Below are positions 7,431 through 13,960 of a stretch of 40,504 nt of DNA, piece after piece. The translations under genes and the position numbers were made by a program. Numbering within the stretch: the first letter of the stretch is position 1; each line of letters starts with the position of its first letter. The notes under the pieces were generated by a model. The model saw only the letters and a list, made by a program, of their open reading frames with translations. It was not told the DNA's origin and searched no databases. This DNA comes from Spirochaetia bacterium (lineage in GTDB: Bacteria > Spirochaetota > Spirochaetia > Treponematales > Breznakiellaceae): assembly GCA_026002045.1 (NCBI GenBank), contig BOAV01000012.1:1-40504 (forward strand), written 5' to 3'.

Positions 7431-8030
7431 ATGATTAAACTCTGCATTTTTGATATGGGGGGAGTGATGATCCGGGATTTTCACATTGCCCCCCGGCTGT
7501 TTCTCTTTCTGGGTTTTACCCAGGGCTCCTTTGCCGAAATTGATCCGCTTTTGGGGGAGGCCATGGCCGCCCATGGCCGGGGCGAAATTACCGAGGATGA
7601 GTTTTGGCGAAAATACACTGAAATAAGCGGCAGGGCGATCCCTCCCCATGAGGGCAGCCTCCTGGGTAAATTCTTTACCCCCCGGATGGATGAACCCACG
7701 GTTGCGGTGGTGCGGGAACTTAAAAAGCGGGGAATGCGGGTGGTGGCGGGGACCAATGTAATTGACGCCCACTACGAGGCCCATCAGCGCTTAAAACAGT
7801 ACGATATCTTTGATAAGGTCTACGCCTCCCATCTTATGGGTATTGCCAAGCCGGACCCGGCCTTTTATACCCATATCCTTGAAGCCGAGGGGCTAGGGCC
7901 CAAAGAGGCCTTCTTTACCGATGATGTAAAGGAAAACGCCGATGCCGCCGCCAAACTGGGGCTTGCTGCCTTTACCTACACCGATGCCGCCACTCTTCGC
8001 TCTCATCTGGCCGCCGCCGATATCTCATAG
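7431..8030 (+). CDS. HAD-superfamily hydrolase (subfamily IA phosphatase)
   Basis: The 199-residue protein opens with CIFDMGGVM, the HAD motif I with the nucleophile Asp; the second Asp is replaced by Gly, as in the YihX-like group. VVAGTN fits motif II, GIAKPDP provides the motif III Lys and FFTDDVKEN the acidic motif IV. It probably dephosphorylates a small phospho-sugar or phospho-metabolite in the cytoplasm. It begins nine bases after the permease, so it belongs to the transporter operon and may act on the imported sugar after phosphorylation. The exact substrate cannot be read from sequence. Confidence 0.8.
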   Translation: MIKLCIFDMGGVMIRDFHIAPRLFLFLGFTQGSFAEIDPLLGEAMAAHGRGEITEDEFWRKYTEISGRAIPPHEGSLLGKFFTPRMDEPTVAVVRELKKRGMRVVAGTNVIDAHYEAHQRLKQYDIFDKVYASHLMGIAKPDPAFYTHILEAEGLGPKEAFFTDDVKENADAAAKLGLAAFTYTDAATLRSHLAAADIS

Positions 8031-8041
8031 CGTAATTTATT

Positions 8042-8260
8042 TTACGGAATAACCGCTTCAAATTTTCGGCGGGTGAATTTTGAGAAGGGGAGTTCTTCCC
8101 CTGAGACCGGGGCTTTCAGCAGTTCCCGTTTGACTCCGGTGGCGGTTTCCATGGCTGCGCCGCCTGCGGGCAGGATGCCGTAATAGACCCGGTAACCGTA
8201 GTTGTCTGATACAAAAATAGTGCCTGGCACTCCTGCGTTTACTAAGAACAAATTACACAC
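8042..8260 (-). CDS. Hypothetical 72-residue protein after RHH antitoxin
   Basis: The frame starts with GTG at 8260, overlapping the antitoxin stop codon region, and ends 11 bases from the convergent HAD gene. The product (GVPGTIFVSDNYGYRVYYG... then KRELLKAPVSGEELPF) contains no motif I recognise. It could be a third gene of the toxin-antitoxin operon, the tail of a decayed protein, or a chance frame. Overlap with the upstream gene supports translational coupling if it is real. Confidence 0.35.
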   Translation of the reverse strand: MCNLFLVNAGVPGTIFVSDNYGYRVYYGILPAGGAAMETATGVKRELLKAPVSGEELPFSKFTRRKFEAVIP

Positions 8261-8516
8261 CTACGGCGAGTTTTTCATGGACAAGATCGTTAATTATTGC
8301 CTTTTGGCTCTTGTGGGCTGCTTCCGCCCGCTTCCGCAGGTATTCGACAACGTCCTGATCCAAATCGCTTAACAAGAGTGTTTTCCATGCAAAACCGGGC
8401 TTTACACCTTGTTCTACAAGGTTCGGCCCCGATTCGCCCCCGCCATTGGTAATCAAGTTGTCCAGCTCCTCACATTCCGCATCGGTCATTTCTGTTTTCT
8501 TTTCTATCTCGGTCAT
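8253..8516 (-). CDS. Ribbon-helix-helix type antitoxin
   Basis: This 87-residue protein has an acidic N-terminal half (MTEIEKKTEMTDAECEELDN) and a C-terminal ribbon-helix-helix segment: KTLLLSDLDQDVVEYLRKRA, then HKSQKAIINDLVHEKL. This is the layout of BrnA-like and related antitoxins that bind DNA as dimers and neutralise a toxin. It lies one base after a toxin-like frame, giving toxin-then-antitoxin order as in BrnTA. The toxin is cut by a repeat, so this antitoxin may now be an orphan. Confidence 0.6.
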   Translation of the reverse strand: MTEIEKKTEMTDAECEELDNLITNGGGESGPNLVEQGVKPGFAWKTLLLSDLDQDVVEYLRKRAEAAHKSQKAIINDLVHEKLAVGV

Positions 8517-8517
8517 A

Positions 8518-8680
8518 CTATTCCTTCCCCTTAAACAGCCGGTAAAACCGGTCTTGGCAGGGCATAGCGTGAAACACGTTTACACTATCTTCACCTATTG
8601 CATTATACAGTATTTCGACGGGGTTTGCCTTCGTGTCAAATCCCAGAAGTATGAACACGTTATCACGCTCATCATAGAGA
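8518..8680 (-). pseudogene. Toxin-like gene, 5' part lost at repeat element A2
   Basis: The last 53 codons (NVFILLGFDTKANPVEILYN, then NVFHAMPCQDRFYRLF) look like the C-terminal beta-sheet and final helix of a small BrnT-like or related RHH-partnered toxin. Upstream of about 8680 the reading frame enters the family A repeat, and no normal start remains. The frame stays open through the repeat to 8940, so a hybrid 140-residue product is possible but unlikely to fold as the ancestral toxin. It ends one base before the antitoxin start. The family assignment is tentative. Confidence 0.5.
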
Positions 8681-8899
8681 CCCCCCTGCAACCGTGGCGG
8701 CCCACGGGCACAGACACGGCGGTGGGAGGGCGGCGCATTGCCGCTTCCATCGCCCGTCCTCGAAACTGCGAACCTCCGGTTCTCAGTTTCTGCGGGTTCG
8801 CGATGTTCAGCGGCAACGCACCGCCCTCCCACCGACTGCCCGTGATCGTTTTGCCATAGGGAAGCGTGCCCGTTACAAACTCCGGTTGCAGGGGGGCTG
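8679..8899. repeat. Palindromic repeat element, family A, copy 2 (inverted)
   Basis: This is a near-identical reverse complement of the element at 3091-3312, including the long complementary arms and the GGTTGCAGGGGGGCTG end. The left end is slightly degenerate (GACCCCCCTGCAACCG). The conserved flank (GGTAATGGGGAAACGCTTTGTC) follows on the right at about 8903-8925. It interrupts the toxin-like gene read on the minus strand. Confidence 0.85.
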
Positions 8900-8952
8900 A
8901 GCTGGTAATGGGGAAACGCTTTGTCGCAATCAGGCGCCACTGCGCTCCCGAA

Positions 8953-9126
8953 TTAAGAGAGATATTTTATGATACTTTTAGCCAAATTTTCTTCTATGCT
9001 TGGGTGACGGGGAACCTGATCTGTTTTTCCGGTAAGGGGCTGTAAGTAACGGTCATGTTTTTTGCAATGTTCTACGAAAACGCACCCCTGCTTTTTTAAC
9101 GCTTTTAGCAGTGCGCTCCGCTTCAT
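8953..9126 (-). CDS. hicA: HicA-type mRNA interferase toxin
   Basis: This 57-residue frame starts MKRSALLKALKKQGCVFVEH. It has the HicA double-stranded-RNA-binding-like layout: an N-terminal helix (SALLKALKKQGCVFV), a basic HCKKHDRYLQPL strand region, VPRHPSIEENLAKSIIKYL with the His typical of the HicA active site, and a final helix. HicA toxins cleave mRNA and are neutralised by HicB. Its ATG overlaps the HicB stop as ATGA, indicating translational coupling. The length fits the family (about 55-65 residues). It lies between the repeat A2 flank and hicB and appears intact. Confidence 0.8.
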   Translation of the reverse strand: MKRSALLKALKKQGCVFVEHCKKHDRYLQPLTGKTDQVPRHPSIEENLAKSIIKYLS

Positions 9127-9326
9127 GCGGGAACCTTCAATATACCGGGTTTTTTCGGTACATTGGTTATCTCCTGTTCTTTTTTGTATATTTCATACAA
9201 ATCCAGAAGCATTTCTTCGAGTTCTTCTATTGTTCTACCCTGAGTCATGTGCTCACTCCAGCAGTTGAGATACCCGACCAGCCATTTATCCTGTCCTTCC
9301 CAATATGTATACTCTAAATTTTTCAT
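9123..9326 (-). CDS. hicB: HicB-type antitoxin
   Basis: The 67-residue product (MKNLEYTYWEGQDKWLVGYL, then WSEHMTQGRTIEELEEMLLD) matches the short partial RNase-H-like fold of HicB antitoxins, in which a TQG-T-EE segment leads into the first helix. The start at 9326 is chosen over 9341 because it gives the standard N-terminus and lies well downstream of the promoter. It precedes hicA with a 4-base overlap (antitoxin first). A C-terminal DNA-binding domain, found in longer HicB proteins, is absent, so autoregulation may need another factor. Confidence 0.75.
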   Translation of the reverse strand: MKNLEYTYWEGQDKWLVGYLNCWSEHMTQGRTIEELEEMLLDLYEIYKKEQEITNVPKKPGILKVPA

Positions 9327-9345
9327 CCTAATTCTCCACACTCAA

Positions 9346-9375
9346 AGTATACCGCCAACCCCGCCTTGAAGTCAA
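9346..9375 (-). promoter_or_regulatory. Promoter of hicBA
   Basis: On the minus strand TTGACT (9375-9370) and TATACT (9351-9346) are 18 bases apart, with a predicted start about 10-15 bases before the hicB ATG. Both hexamers match consensus at five of six positions. Confidence 0.6.
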
Positions 9376-9415
9376 CGCACACGCAAAAGCCTAAGAAACC
9401 TCGCACAAAGTCCCC

Positions 9416-9506
9416 CAGCCCCCCTGCAACCGTGGCGGCCCACGGGCACAGACACGGCGGCGGGAGGGCGGCGCATTGCCGCTTCCATCGCCCGTCATCC
9501 CGCCCC
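9416..9506. repeat. Palindromic repeat element, family A, half copy
   Basis: This segment begins with CAGCCCCCCTGCAACCG and follows one end of family A for about 85 bases (through GCCGCTTCCATCGCCCGTC). It then stops and is joined directly to a family B element. Lacking its other end, it cannot form the full hairpin. Confidence 0.75.
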
Positions 9507-9669
9507 CAGCCCCCCTGCAACCGTGCATCCCCACGGGCACGCAAAGGCATTATCGGGGGTCCTGTCAGGGAATTGCATGTCCTTCTGCGAAGGCCACGCA
9601 ATTCCCTGACACCCCCCGCCGCCGTTATCCCCAGCGTGCCCGTTACAAACTCCGGTTGCAGGGGGGCTG
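9507..9669. repeat. Palindromic repeat element, family B, copy 2 (inverted)
   Basis: This 163-bp reverse-complement copy of the element at 2364-2525 has intact 17-bp terminal inverted repeats and the internal GTCAGGGAATTG against CAATTCCCTGAC arms. The central loop differs from copy 1 while both arms changed in a compensated way, which suggests the hairpin is maintained. The homologous flank (GGGTAATGGGGAAACGCTTTG) follows at 9673-9692. Bases 9693-9790 hold no gene. Confidence 0.85.
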
Positions 9670-9790
9670 CGCGGGTAATGGGGAAACGCTTTGTCGGTTC
9701 CCTTCGCGCGCCTTCGGCGCCTTGGCGGTTAAAAACTCTTTTCTTTGTCCGTACTGTCCGTGTGGTGCTGCCCGTAGGCAGCTTGTGGTT

Positions 9791-9824
9791 AAAAAAAGCC
9801 GCCCCCCATGCAGGAGACGGCTTT
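9791..9824 (-). terminator. Rho-independent terminator after lipoprotein 2
   Basis: On the minus strand AGCCGTCTCC pairs with GGGGGGCGGCT and is followed by seven T, about 40 bases after the lipoprotein stop at 9861. Confidence 0.8.
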
Positions 9825-9860
9825 CATTCAAACTACGCGGCTACTCCCGCGCAGGGAAGA

Positions 9861-11627
9861 TTAGTTGTGCACTACAGTTATGACCGCACTGGCAGCCGAA
9901 AACGTATCGTTGGCATCAATAAGGTTGTTGGTACTTGAACCGCCGGTAATCGTAGCATCAGCGGCAGCAAGGCTCCCGCCTGAAAGTATGGTAGCAACAC
10001 CGCCGGCGCCAGCAACAACGTCAGTTGTGGCTTTACCGGCTACAATACCGGTAGCACCGGTTGATGCGCTCGTTACAATAACGCCAGCGGGTGTCCCACC
10101 AGTGCCACCACTAGCTTGTTTAAGCGTAAGGGCGCCGGTATTGGCGATACTAATCGTGCCGCCGCCTGTTAAGTCGACGATTACCTTATCCAACGCAAGC
10201 GCTCCGGTTGTTCCGGGAATGACAATGCCGGCGTTGCCGGTAAAGGTGATGACGCCTGCTTCTGAACCTGCTGTTGCTACAATCGCCGATTCGTTTGTTA
10301 CGATGGTGCCGTTTCCGAGGGTCACTTTCTTATCGTTAGTGACGGAGGTATAGACGAGGGTTCCGGCTGCACCGTTAGATTCCACACTCCAAAACTTGCT
10401 GGAAGTTCTATCTTTAATATATCCGCCGGGCGCGAAACCAATGGCGGGCGAGAATTCCGCAGTTTTCGCAACAAGCTCAAGGGTAGAATTGGAGGCGGCA
10501 GTAATCTTAGCTGTCGCACCGGAGCCGGTGGTTGAACCAAGGGTTACCCCACTCAGTTCGAGGAGAGGGGCAGTCACTTTGCCGTTTATGGTAAGTGTGT
10601 GTCCCGCAGTGGTGCTAAGGGTTGCGCTGCTTGCAAGATTTATCTTACCCCTGGGGCCGACCACGACGTCTGCAACGGGGGCAACTGCTATTGCGGAAGC
10701 ACCGATATCGAGGGTACCGTTCACCGTTATATCACCGGTTGTGGCCAGGGTCGCAGCCCCAGCGCCGATGGTAAGCGTACCGCCTTCGTCTACCGTAATG
10801 GTGTTGGTACCAAAAGAAGTTACCGCACCGGTAAAAGTAAGGCCCGCACCCTTGGCGACGACAAGGTTACCAGTCCCGGCAGAAAAGTCAATACCGGTTC
10901 CTACGGAGATCACAGCAAATGCAGGCTGTGTTGAAGCCGCAAGGCCGAGAGTGGTCGTCCATTCACCGGTTGTCGCTGTTGATGTTGCATTAGCAGTAAC
11001 CGTACCGCCATAAATGGCGCCGTCGTCAAAATGAAGTACTACACCGGACAGCACCTCGTCGGTTTTCGACCATGTACCATTTGTCCAGTTGGCAGCGGCA
11101 AGTTCAGCCACACCAATCGTTGCCCAGGTATCTGCGACACCGGCTGTTACGCCTTTAGTGGGCTTCAGATTTGTCAAAGCGGTTGTCAATGTACCGCCGG
11201 ATTTGATGTTCAAAGCGCCGGCTGCATCTGTACCCGACGAGCCATTACCTTTGCCAATTTTAATGTCTTGGTCACCTTTAAGCTCCGACCCCTTGGTTAC
11301 ATTTACCGTACCGCCGATTTCCAGACCGCCCGACTGAATCGTAAATTCGCCGTACAGGTTTAGGATGACACCGGCAGGGATTTCGGTAAGATCAGTCCCT
11401 CCAAGGGCAGTTGCTGAAACGGAGTTGCTCAACAGCGCATAGGTTCCGGCGGTTTCGTTTGCCACGATAGCTTTTAATTCAGCAACCGAAACAACGGTAC
11501 CGAGCACATCAACCGTGTCCGTTACCGTGTTCGTTTCCGGGTCCTTTGTTTCCGTGGGGCATCCTAAAAACACAACCGCCGTCAATAACAGAACGATTGT
11601 TCCTACTACGAGACTCTTTTTTTTCAT
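9861..11627 (-). CDS. Large repetitive surface lipoprotein (paralogue of 301-2223)
   Basis: The 588-residue product starts MKKKSLVVGTIVLLLTAVVF and then LGCPTETKDPETNT, giving a lipobox with the lipidated Cys followed by Pro, as in lipoprotein 1. The start at 11627 follows AAGGAGG; the longer frame to 11684 lies in the leader. The body consists of short Gly/Thr/Ala-rich beta repeats such as GTLTIGAGAATLATTGDITV, predicted to form a beta-helix or adhesin-like rod. No enzymatic residues are evident. It is transcribed on the opposite strand to its paralogue, has a homologous long leader (11870-12049) and is likewise followed by a strong terminator and family B repeat. The 12-G run about 410 bases upstream makes variable expression possible. 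Function is unknown. Confidence 0.8.
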   Translation of the reverse strand: MKKKSLVVGTIVLLLTAVVFLGCPTETKDPETNTVTDTVDVLGTVVSVAELKAIVANETAGTYALLSNSVSATALGGTDLTEIPAGVILNLYGEFTIQSGGLEIGGTVNVTKGSELKGDQDIKIGKGNGSSGTDAAGALNIKSGGTLTTALTNLKPTKGVTAGVADTWATIGVAELAAANWTNGTWSKTDEVLSGVVLHFDDGAIYGGTVTANATSTATTGEWTTTLGLAASTQPAFAVISVGTGIDFSAGTGNLVVAKGAGLTFTGAVTSFGTNTITVDEGGTLTIGAGAATLATTGDITVNGTLDIGASAIAVAPVADVVVGPRGKINLASSATLSTTAGHTLTINGKVTAPLLELSGVTLGSTTGSGATAKITAASNSTLELVAKTAEFSPAIGFAPGGYIKDRTSSKFWSVESNGAAGTLVYTSVTNDKKVTLGNGTIVTNESAIVATAGSEAGVITFTGNAGIVIPGTTGALALDKVIVDLTGGGTISIANTGALTLKQASGGTGGTPAGVIVTSASTGATGIVAGKATTDVVAGAGGVATILSGGSLAAADATITGGSSTNNLIDANDTFSAASAVITVVHN

Positions 11628-11720
11628 AGAGTCCTCCTTAAAAATATTCACCCGGGACATACGTCCGGATGTCCTTCCGTACAAAAGCGCGGAAGACCAA
11701 TAAAGAGGGCTAACAAACAG

Positions 11721-11800
11721 GGAAGGTATGTTATATACTTCCTCTGTCCATTAAAACCTCAGACGGCGTATTTTCTTTGCGGAAGTTTCCGCCGTCTGAG
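11721..11800. promoter_or_regulatory. Two palindromes in the lipoprotein 2 leader
   Basis: CTCAGACGGCG (11758-11768) is perfectly complementary to CGCCGTCTGAG (11790-11800), with GGAA/TTCC pairing inside the loop. A second near-palindrome (GGAAGGTAT...ATACTTCC) spans 11721-11742 and contains a TATA-rich -10-like stretch. They could be an attenuator hairpin and a promoter or operator for lipoprotein 2. Confidence 0.4.
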
Positions 11801-11869
11801 TACCTCTTTGCAAGGCCAAAAACAAAAACATATGTAAAAGCAATAAAACACCCAATCACTATAGAAAAA

Positions 11870-12049
11870 GGAAACCCCGGCCGCGCTAATTCCCGCAAAA
11901 ATACGCTACCGGGGTTAATACTTAAGGAGACAAAAATTAATGAGGAAAACAGGAAAAGCCGCCCAGGGGACAGAAAACCCCGGCGGCTTATTGATGAGGA
12001 TATGTATGAAAAAAGAGACTTTACAAAACTACTTAACGGGGGGGGGGGG
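11870..12049 (-). repeat. Lipoprotein leader repeat, copy 2, ending in 12-G run
   Basis: This is the reverse-complement counterpart of 65-240, with the same two GC-rich stems and the same short ORF. The tract of 12 G at 12038-12049 corresponds to the C run at 65-69 where copy 1 is broken. TATAAT (12059-12064) lies nine bases beyond the tract on the plus strand. From the tract to 12631 I see only AT-rich sequence and hairpins and no convincing gene. Confidence 0.75.
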
Positions 12050-12053
12050 CTAA
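11940..12053 (+). CDS. Conserved short ORF ending in 12-G homopolymer, copy 2
   Basis: AAGGAG precedes ATG at 11940. The 37-residue frame (MRKTGKAAQGTENPGG..., then MKKETLQNYLTGGG) runs straight through the G tract and stops at TAA immediately after it. Gaining one G would instead extend the frame about 30 codons to 12130; losing one gives a stop within a few codons. Copy 1 encodes nearly the same N-terminal 33 residues. No family is recognised. It could be a phase-variable leader peptide or non-coding leader structure. Confidence 0.35.
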   Translation: MRKTGKAAQGTENPGGLLMRICMKKETLQNYLTGGGG

Positions 12054-12245
12054 GTCTATATAATATAAGGAATTACGTGTTTCATTCATCTAACTTTTCT
12101 TTCCTTCCCCGCAACTTTAATAAGCTTTAGGCTCCTGTAACGGCATACAAACCGGAACAGGAATCCATCTTCACTACTTAATATATCCCTTATCACTTTT
12201 TTTATCAAGCTATTTTAAGATTTTTTTTTATTTTTTTAAGCTTTT

Positions 12246-12312
12246 TCCACCACTGACCACACAGACAAAGAAAAAGACAGGAAAGAACGAGTCCGTGAGG
12301 GTCCGTGTGGTC
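12246..12312. repeat. Hairpin repeat CACTGACCACACAGAC type
   Basis: CACTGACCACACAGAC near 12251-12266 pairs with GTCCGTGTGGTCAGTG near 12298-12314 (one mismatch). Related fragments (TGTGGTTAAAA, CCACACAA) occur beside the terminators at 2280 and 9785 and downstream of rpoC, suggesting a dispersed intergenic hairpin family. Bases 12313-12450 contain further AT-rich palindromes and no gene. Confidence 0.5.
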
Positions 12313-12450
12313 AGTGCTTCCGTTCAGGGTGTCCACTTTAAATTATGCCGTATAATTTATAAATTATGGCTTATAATTTACTCCGGATGGGACGCAGGGT
12401 ATAAATTACAACCTGCAATTACGGACTACACGGACAAAAGAAGAGGAGGA

Positions 12451-12573
12451 AAGAAGAATTTTAACCACAAGCCGCCTACTGGCGGCACAACACGAACCAC
12501 ACCAAAAAAAGATCACTTAGTTCGTGTGGTGCGTGGTCCTTTTCCTTCGAACCTGTGGTTAAAATTTCTTCTT
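12451..12573. repeat. Intergenic palindromic element upstream of namZ-like gene
   Basis: AAGAAGAATTTTAACCACA (12451-12469) is inverted at 12554-12573 with one extra base. CACGAAC and GTTCGTG arms lie inside. The element ends immediately before TATAAT at 12574-12579, which may be the -10 box of the NamZ-like gene. Confidence 0.55.
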
Positions 12574-12631
12574 TATAATTGCGGCGAAAAGGCGGGACAA
12601 AAAAAATTTCGTTTAACAAGGAGAGAGTGAA

Positions 12632-13885
12632 ATGGTTTCTTTTAGTACCTGTCCCATTTGGGAAGACCCCGACCCGGTATTGCGGAGCGGAAGGCTGGGG
12701 CTCTTATGTAATCAGGCCGCATGGCATGTCGAAACCGGGGAATATCTTTTTGAAACCTTCCATAAACAGGGAAACCTCAAGCGGCTTTTCATGCCCGAAC
12801 ACGGCCTTTTTGGGGAACTCCAGGATCAGGTAAAACTGGACGGGGGTTACGAAGGGCTGGGTATGGCGGACTGCGAATTTGTTTCCCTCTATGGTTCGAA
12901 TGAATCTACCCTGAAGGCGGGGCCGGAAAAATTCGCCGGTCTGGATGCCCTGGTAATCGAGCTCCAGGATGTGGGGGTGCGCTACTATACCTTCCTTTCA
13001 ACCCTGCGGAATATATTTTTGACCCTTAAGGAGCATCATCTTTCCCTGCCCGTATGGATCCAGGACCGGGAAAATCCTGCGGGGCCTGGGGTGGAAGGCT
13101 CTCCCCTAAAAGAAGGTTTTGGGTCTTTTATCGGGATTGAGGGCATCCCCCACCGCTATGGCTTAAGCATCGGGGAGATGGCCAATTTCTTTTATGCCGA
13201 AATCAAGGCGGATTTTCCCCTGCATATTGTTTCATGGAAGGCCCTGCCGGCGCCCCGGCTGTTCCCCTGGGTTATAGCCCCCTCGCCGAATATCCCCGGT
13301 TTTTTTACCGCCGATTTTTATTCAGGCCAGTGCCTTTGGGAGGGGACCAATGTGAGCGAAGGCCGGGGGACCACCCGGCCCTTCGAGGTTTTCGGCGCCC
13401 CCTGGATGGAGACCCTCTTTGACGTAAATCAGCGGGAGGGGTATGCCAACTGGAACGATCCCCGCCATCCCCTTTACGATTCCGGGGCCTTTTTGCGGTG
13501 GCAGCGCTTTATTCCCACCTTTCATAAATATAAGGATGAATGCTGTTTCGGCTTCCATCTGATTCGCAGCCCCGGCCGCCCCTACCATGCCCTCCTGCAC
13601 GCCCTGCGGATCATCCGCTTTGTTGCGGAAAATTGCGGTGATTTTGCCTTCAGGCCGGGAAAATACGAGGCCGGGAACGATAAAACCGCCATTGAGCTCC
13701 TGGCGGGGGATCCCCTGTTTCTGGATTATCTTCGCGGTTTACGGGAACTCAAGGAAATCCGGGAATATTTAAGGGATGAGGAACAGGGATGGATAGGCCG
13801 GGTAAAGGATTATCGTTTTTATGAGGAGCCCCTGTTTTCGAATTCCGGACACGGTGATGAAATTTCTTTTCTTGACAATTGGTAA
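12632..13885 (+). CDS. namZ: NamZ-like exo-beta-N-acetylmuramidase (DUF1343 family)
   Basis: The 417-residue protein matches the DUF1343/NamZ family, which removes terminal MurNAc from the non-reducing end of peptidoglycan fragments. Diagnostic blocks are RLGLLCNQAAW, LFMPEHGLFGELQ, VIELQDVGVRYYTFLSTL, WIQDRENPAGPGVEGSPL and EGTNVSEGRGTTRPFEVFG followed by APW. An AAGGAGAGAG ribosome-binding site precedes the ATG. No signal peptide is visible at this start, whereas characterised bacterial members are often exported, so it may act in the cytoplasm on imported disaccharides or muropeptides. It heads a cluster with an ABC importer, AmiE-like hydrolase, MurQ and MurR, as in the Bacillus ybb/mur locus. 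The strong promoter of the next gene overlaps its 3' end. Confidence 0.85.
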   Translation: MVSFSTCPIWEDPDPVLRSGRLGLLCNQAAWHVETGEYLFETFHKQGNLKRLFMPEHGLFGELQDQVKLDGGYEGLGMADCEFVSLYGSNESTLKAGPEKFAGLDALVIELQDVGVRYYTFLSTLRNIFLTLKEHHLSLPVWIQDRENPAGPGVEGSPLKEGFGSFIGIEGIPHRYGLSIGEMANFFYAEIKADFPLHIVSWKALPAPRLFPWVIAPSPNIPGFFTADFYSGQCLWEGTNVSEGRGTTRPFEVFGAPWMETLFDVNQREGYANWNDPRHPLYDSGAFLRWQRFIPTFHKYKDECCFGFHLIRSPGRPYHALLHALRIIRFVAENCGDFAFRPGKYEAGNDKTAIELLAGDPLFLDYLRGLRELKEIREYLRDEEQGWIGRVKDYRFYEEPLFSNSGHGDEISFLDNW

Positions 13886-13899
13886 AAAGCATATATAGT
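13872..13899 (+). promoter_or_regulatory. Promoter of the muropeptide ABC importer
   Basis: TTGACA (13872-13877), 16 bases, TATAGT (13894-13899): a near-consensus promoter overlapping the stop codon of the NamZ-like gene and driving the binding protein at 13961. Confidence 0.65.
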
Positions 13900-13915
13900 T
13901 GGATTAGTATGAAAA

Positions 13916-13940
13916 TAATTTTACAGCTTTTGTAAAATTA
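13916..13940. promoter_or_regulatory. Perfect palindromic operator, likely MurR/RpiR site
   Basis: TAATTTTACA (13916-13925), a 5-base spacer, then TGTAAAATTA (13931-13940). This perfect 10-bp inverted repeat lies between the promoter and the ribosome-binding site (GAGGAGG, 13949-13955), where a bound dimer would block transcription. The only regulator gene in the operon is the RpiR-family protein at 19108. Confidence 0.6.
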
Positions 13941-13960
13941 TAAATTCTGAGGAGGAGAAA

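Noticed and set aside
9366..9938. 190-residue frame through the repeats
   Set aside because: It runs across two repeat elements, a terminator and the antisense end of lipoprotein 2. The GC-rich palindromes are open in several frames.
11777..12130. 117-residue frame through the G run
   Set aside because: Most of it is out of frame with the conserved short ORF and lacks a ribosome-binding site; only the post-tract extension is relevant if the tract changes length.
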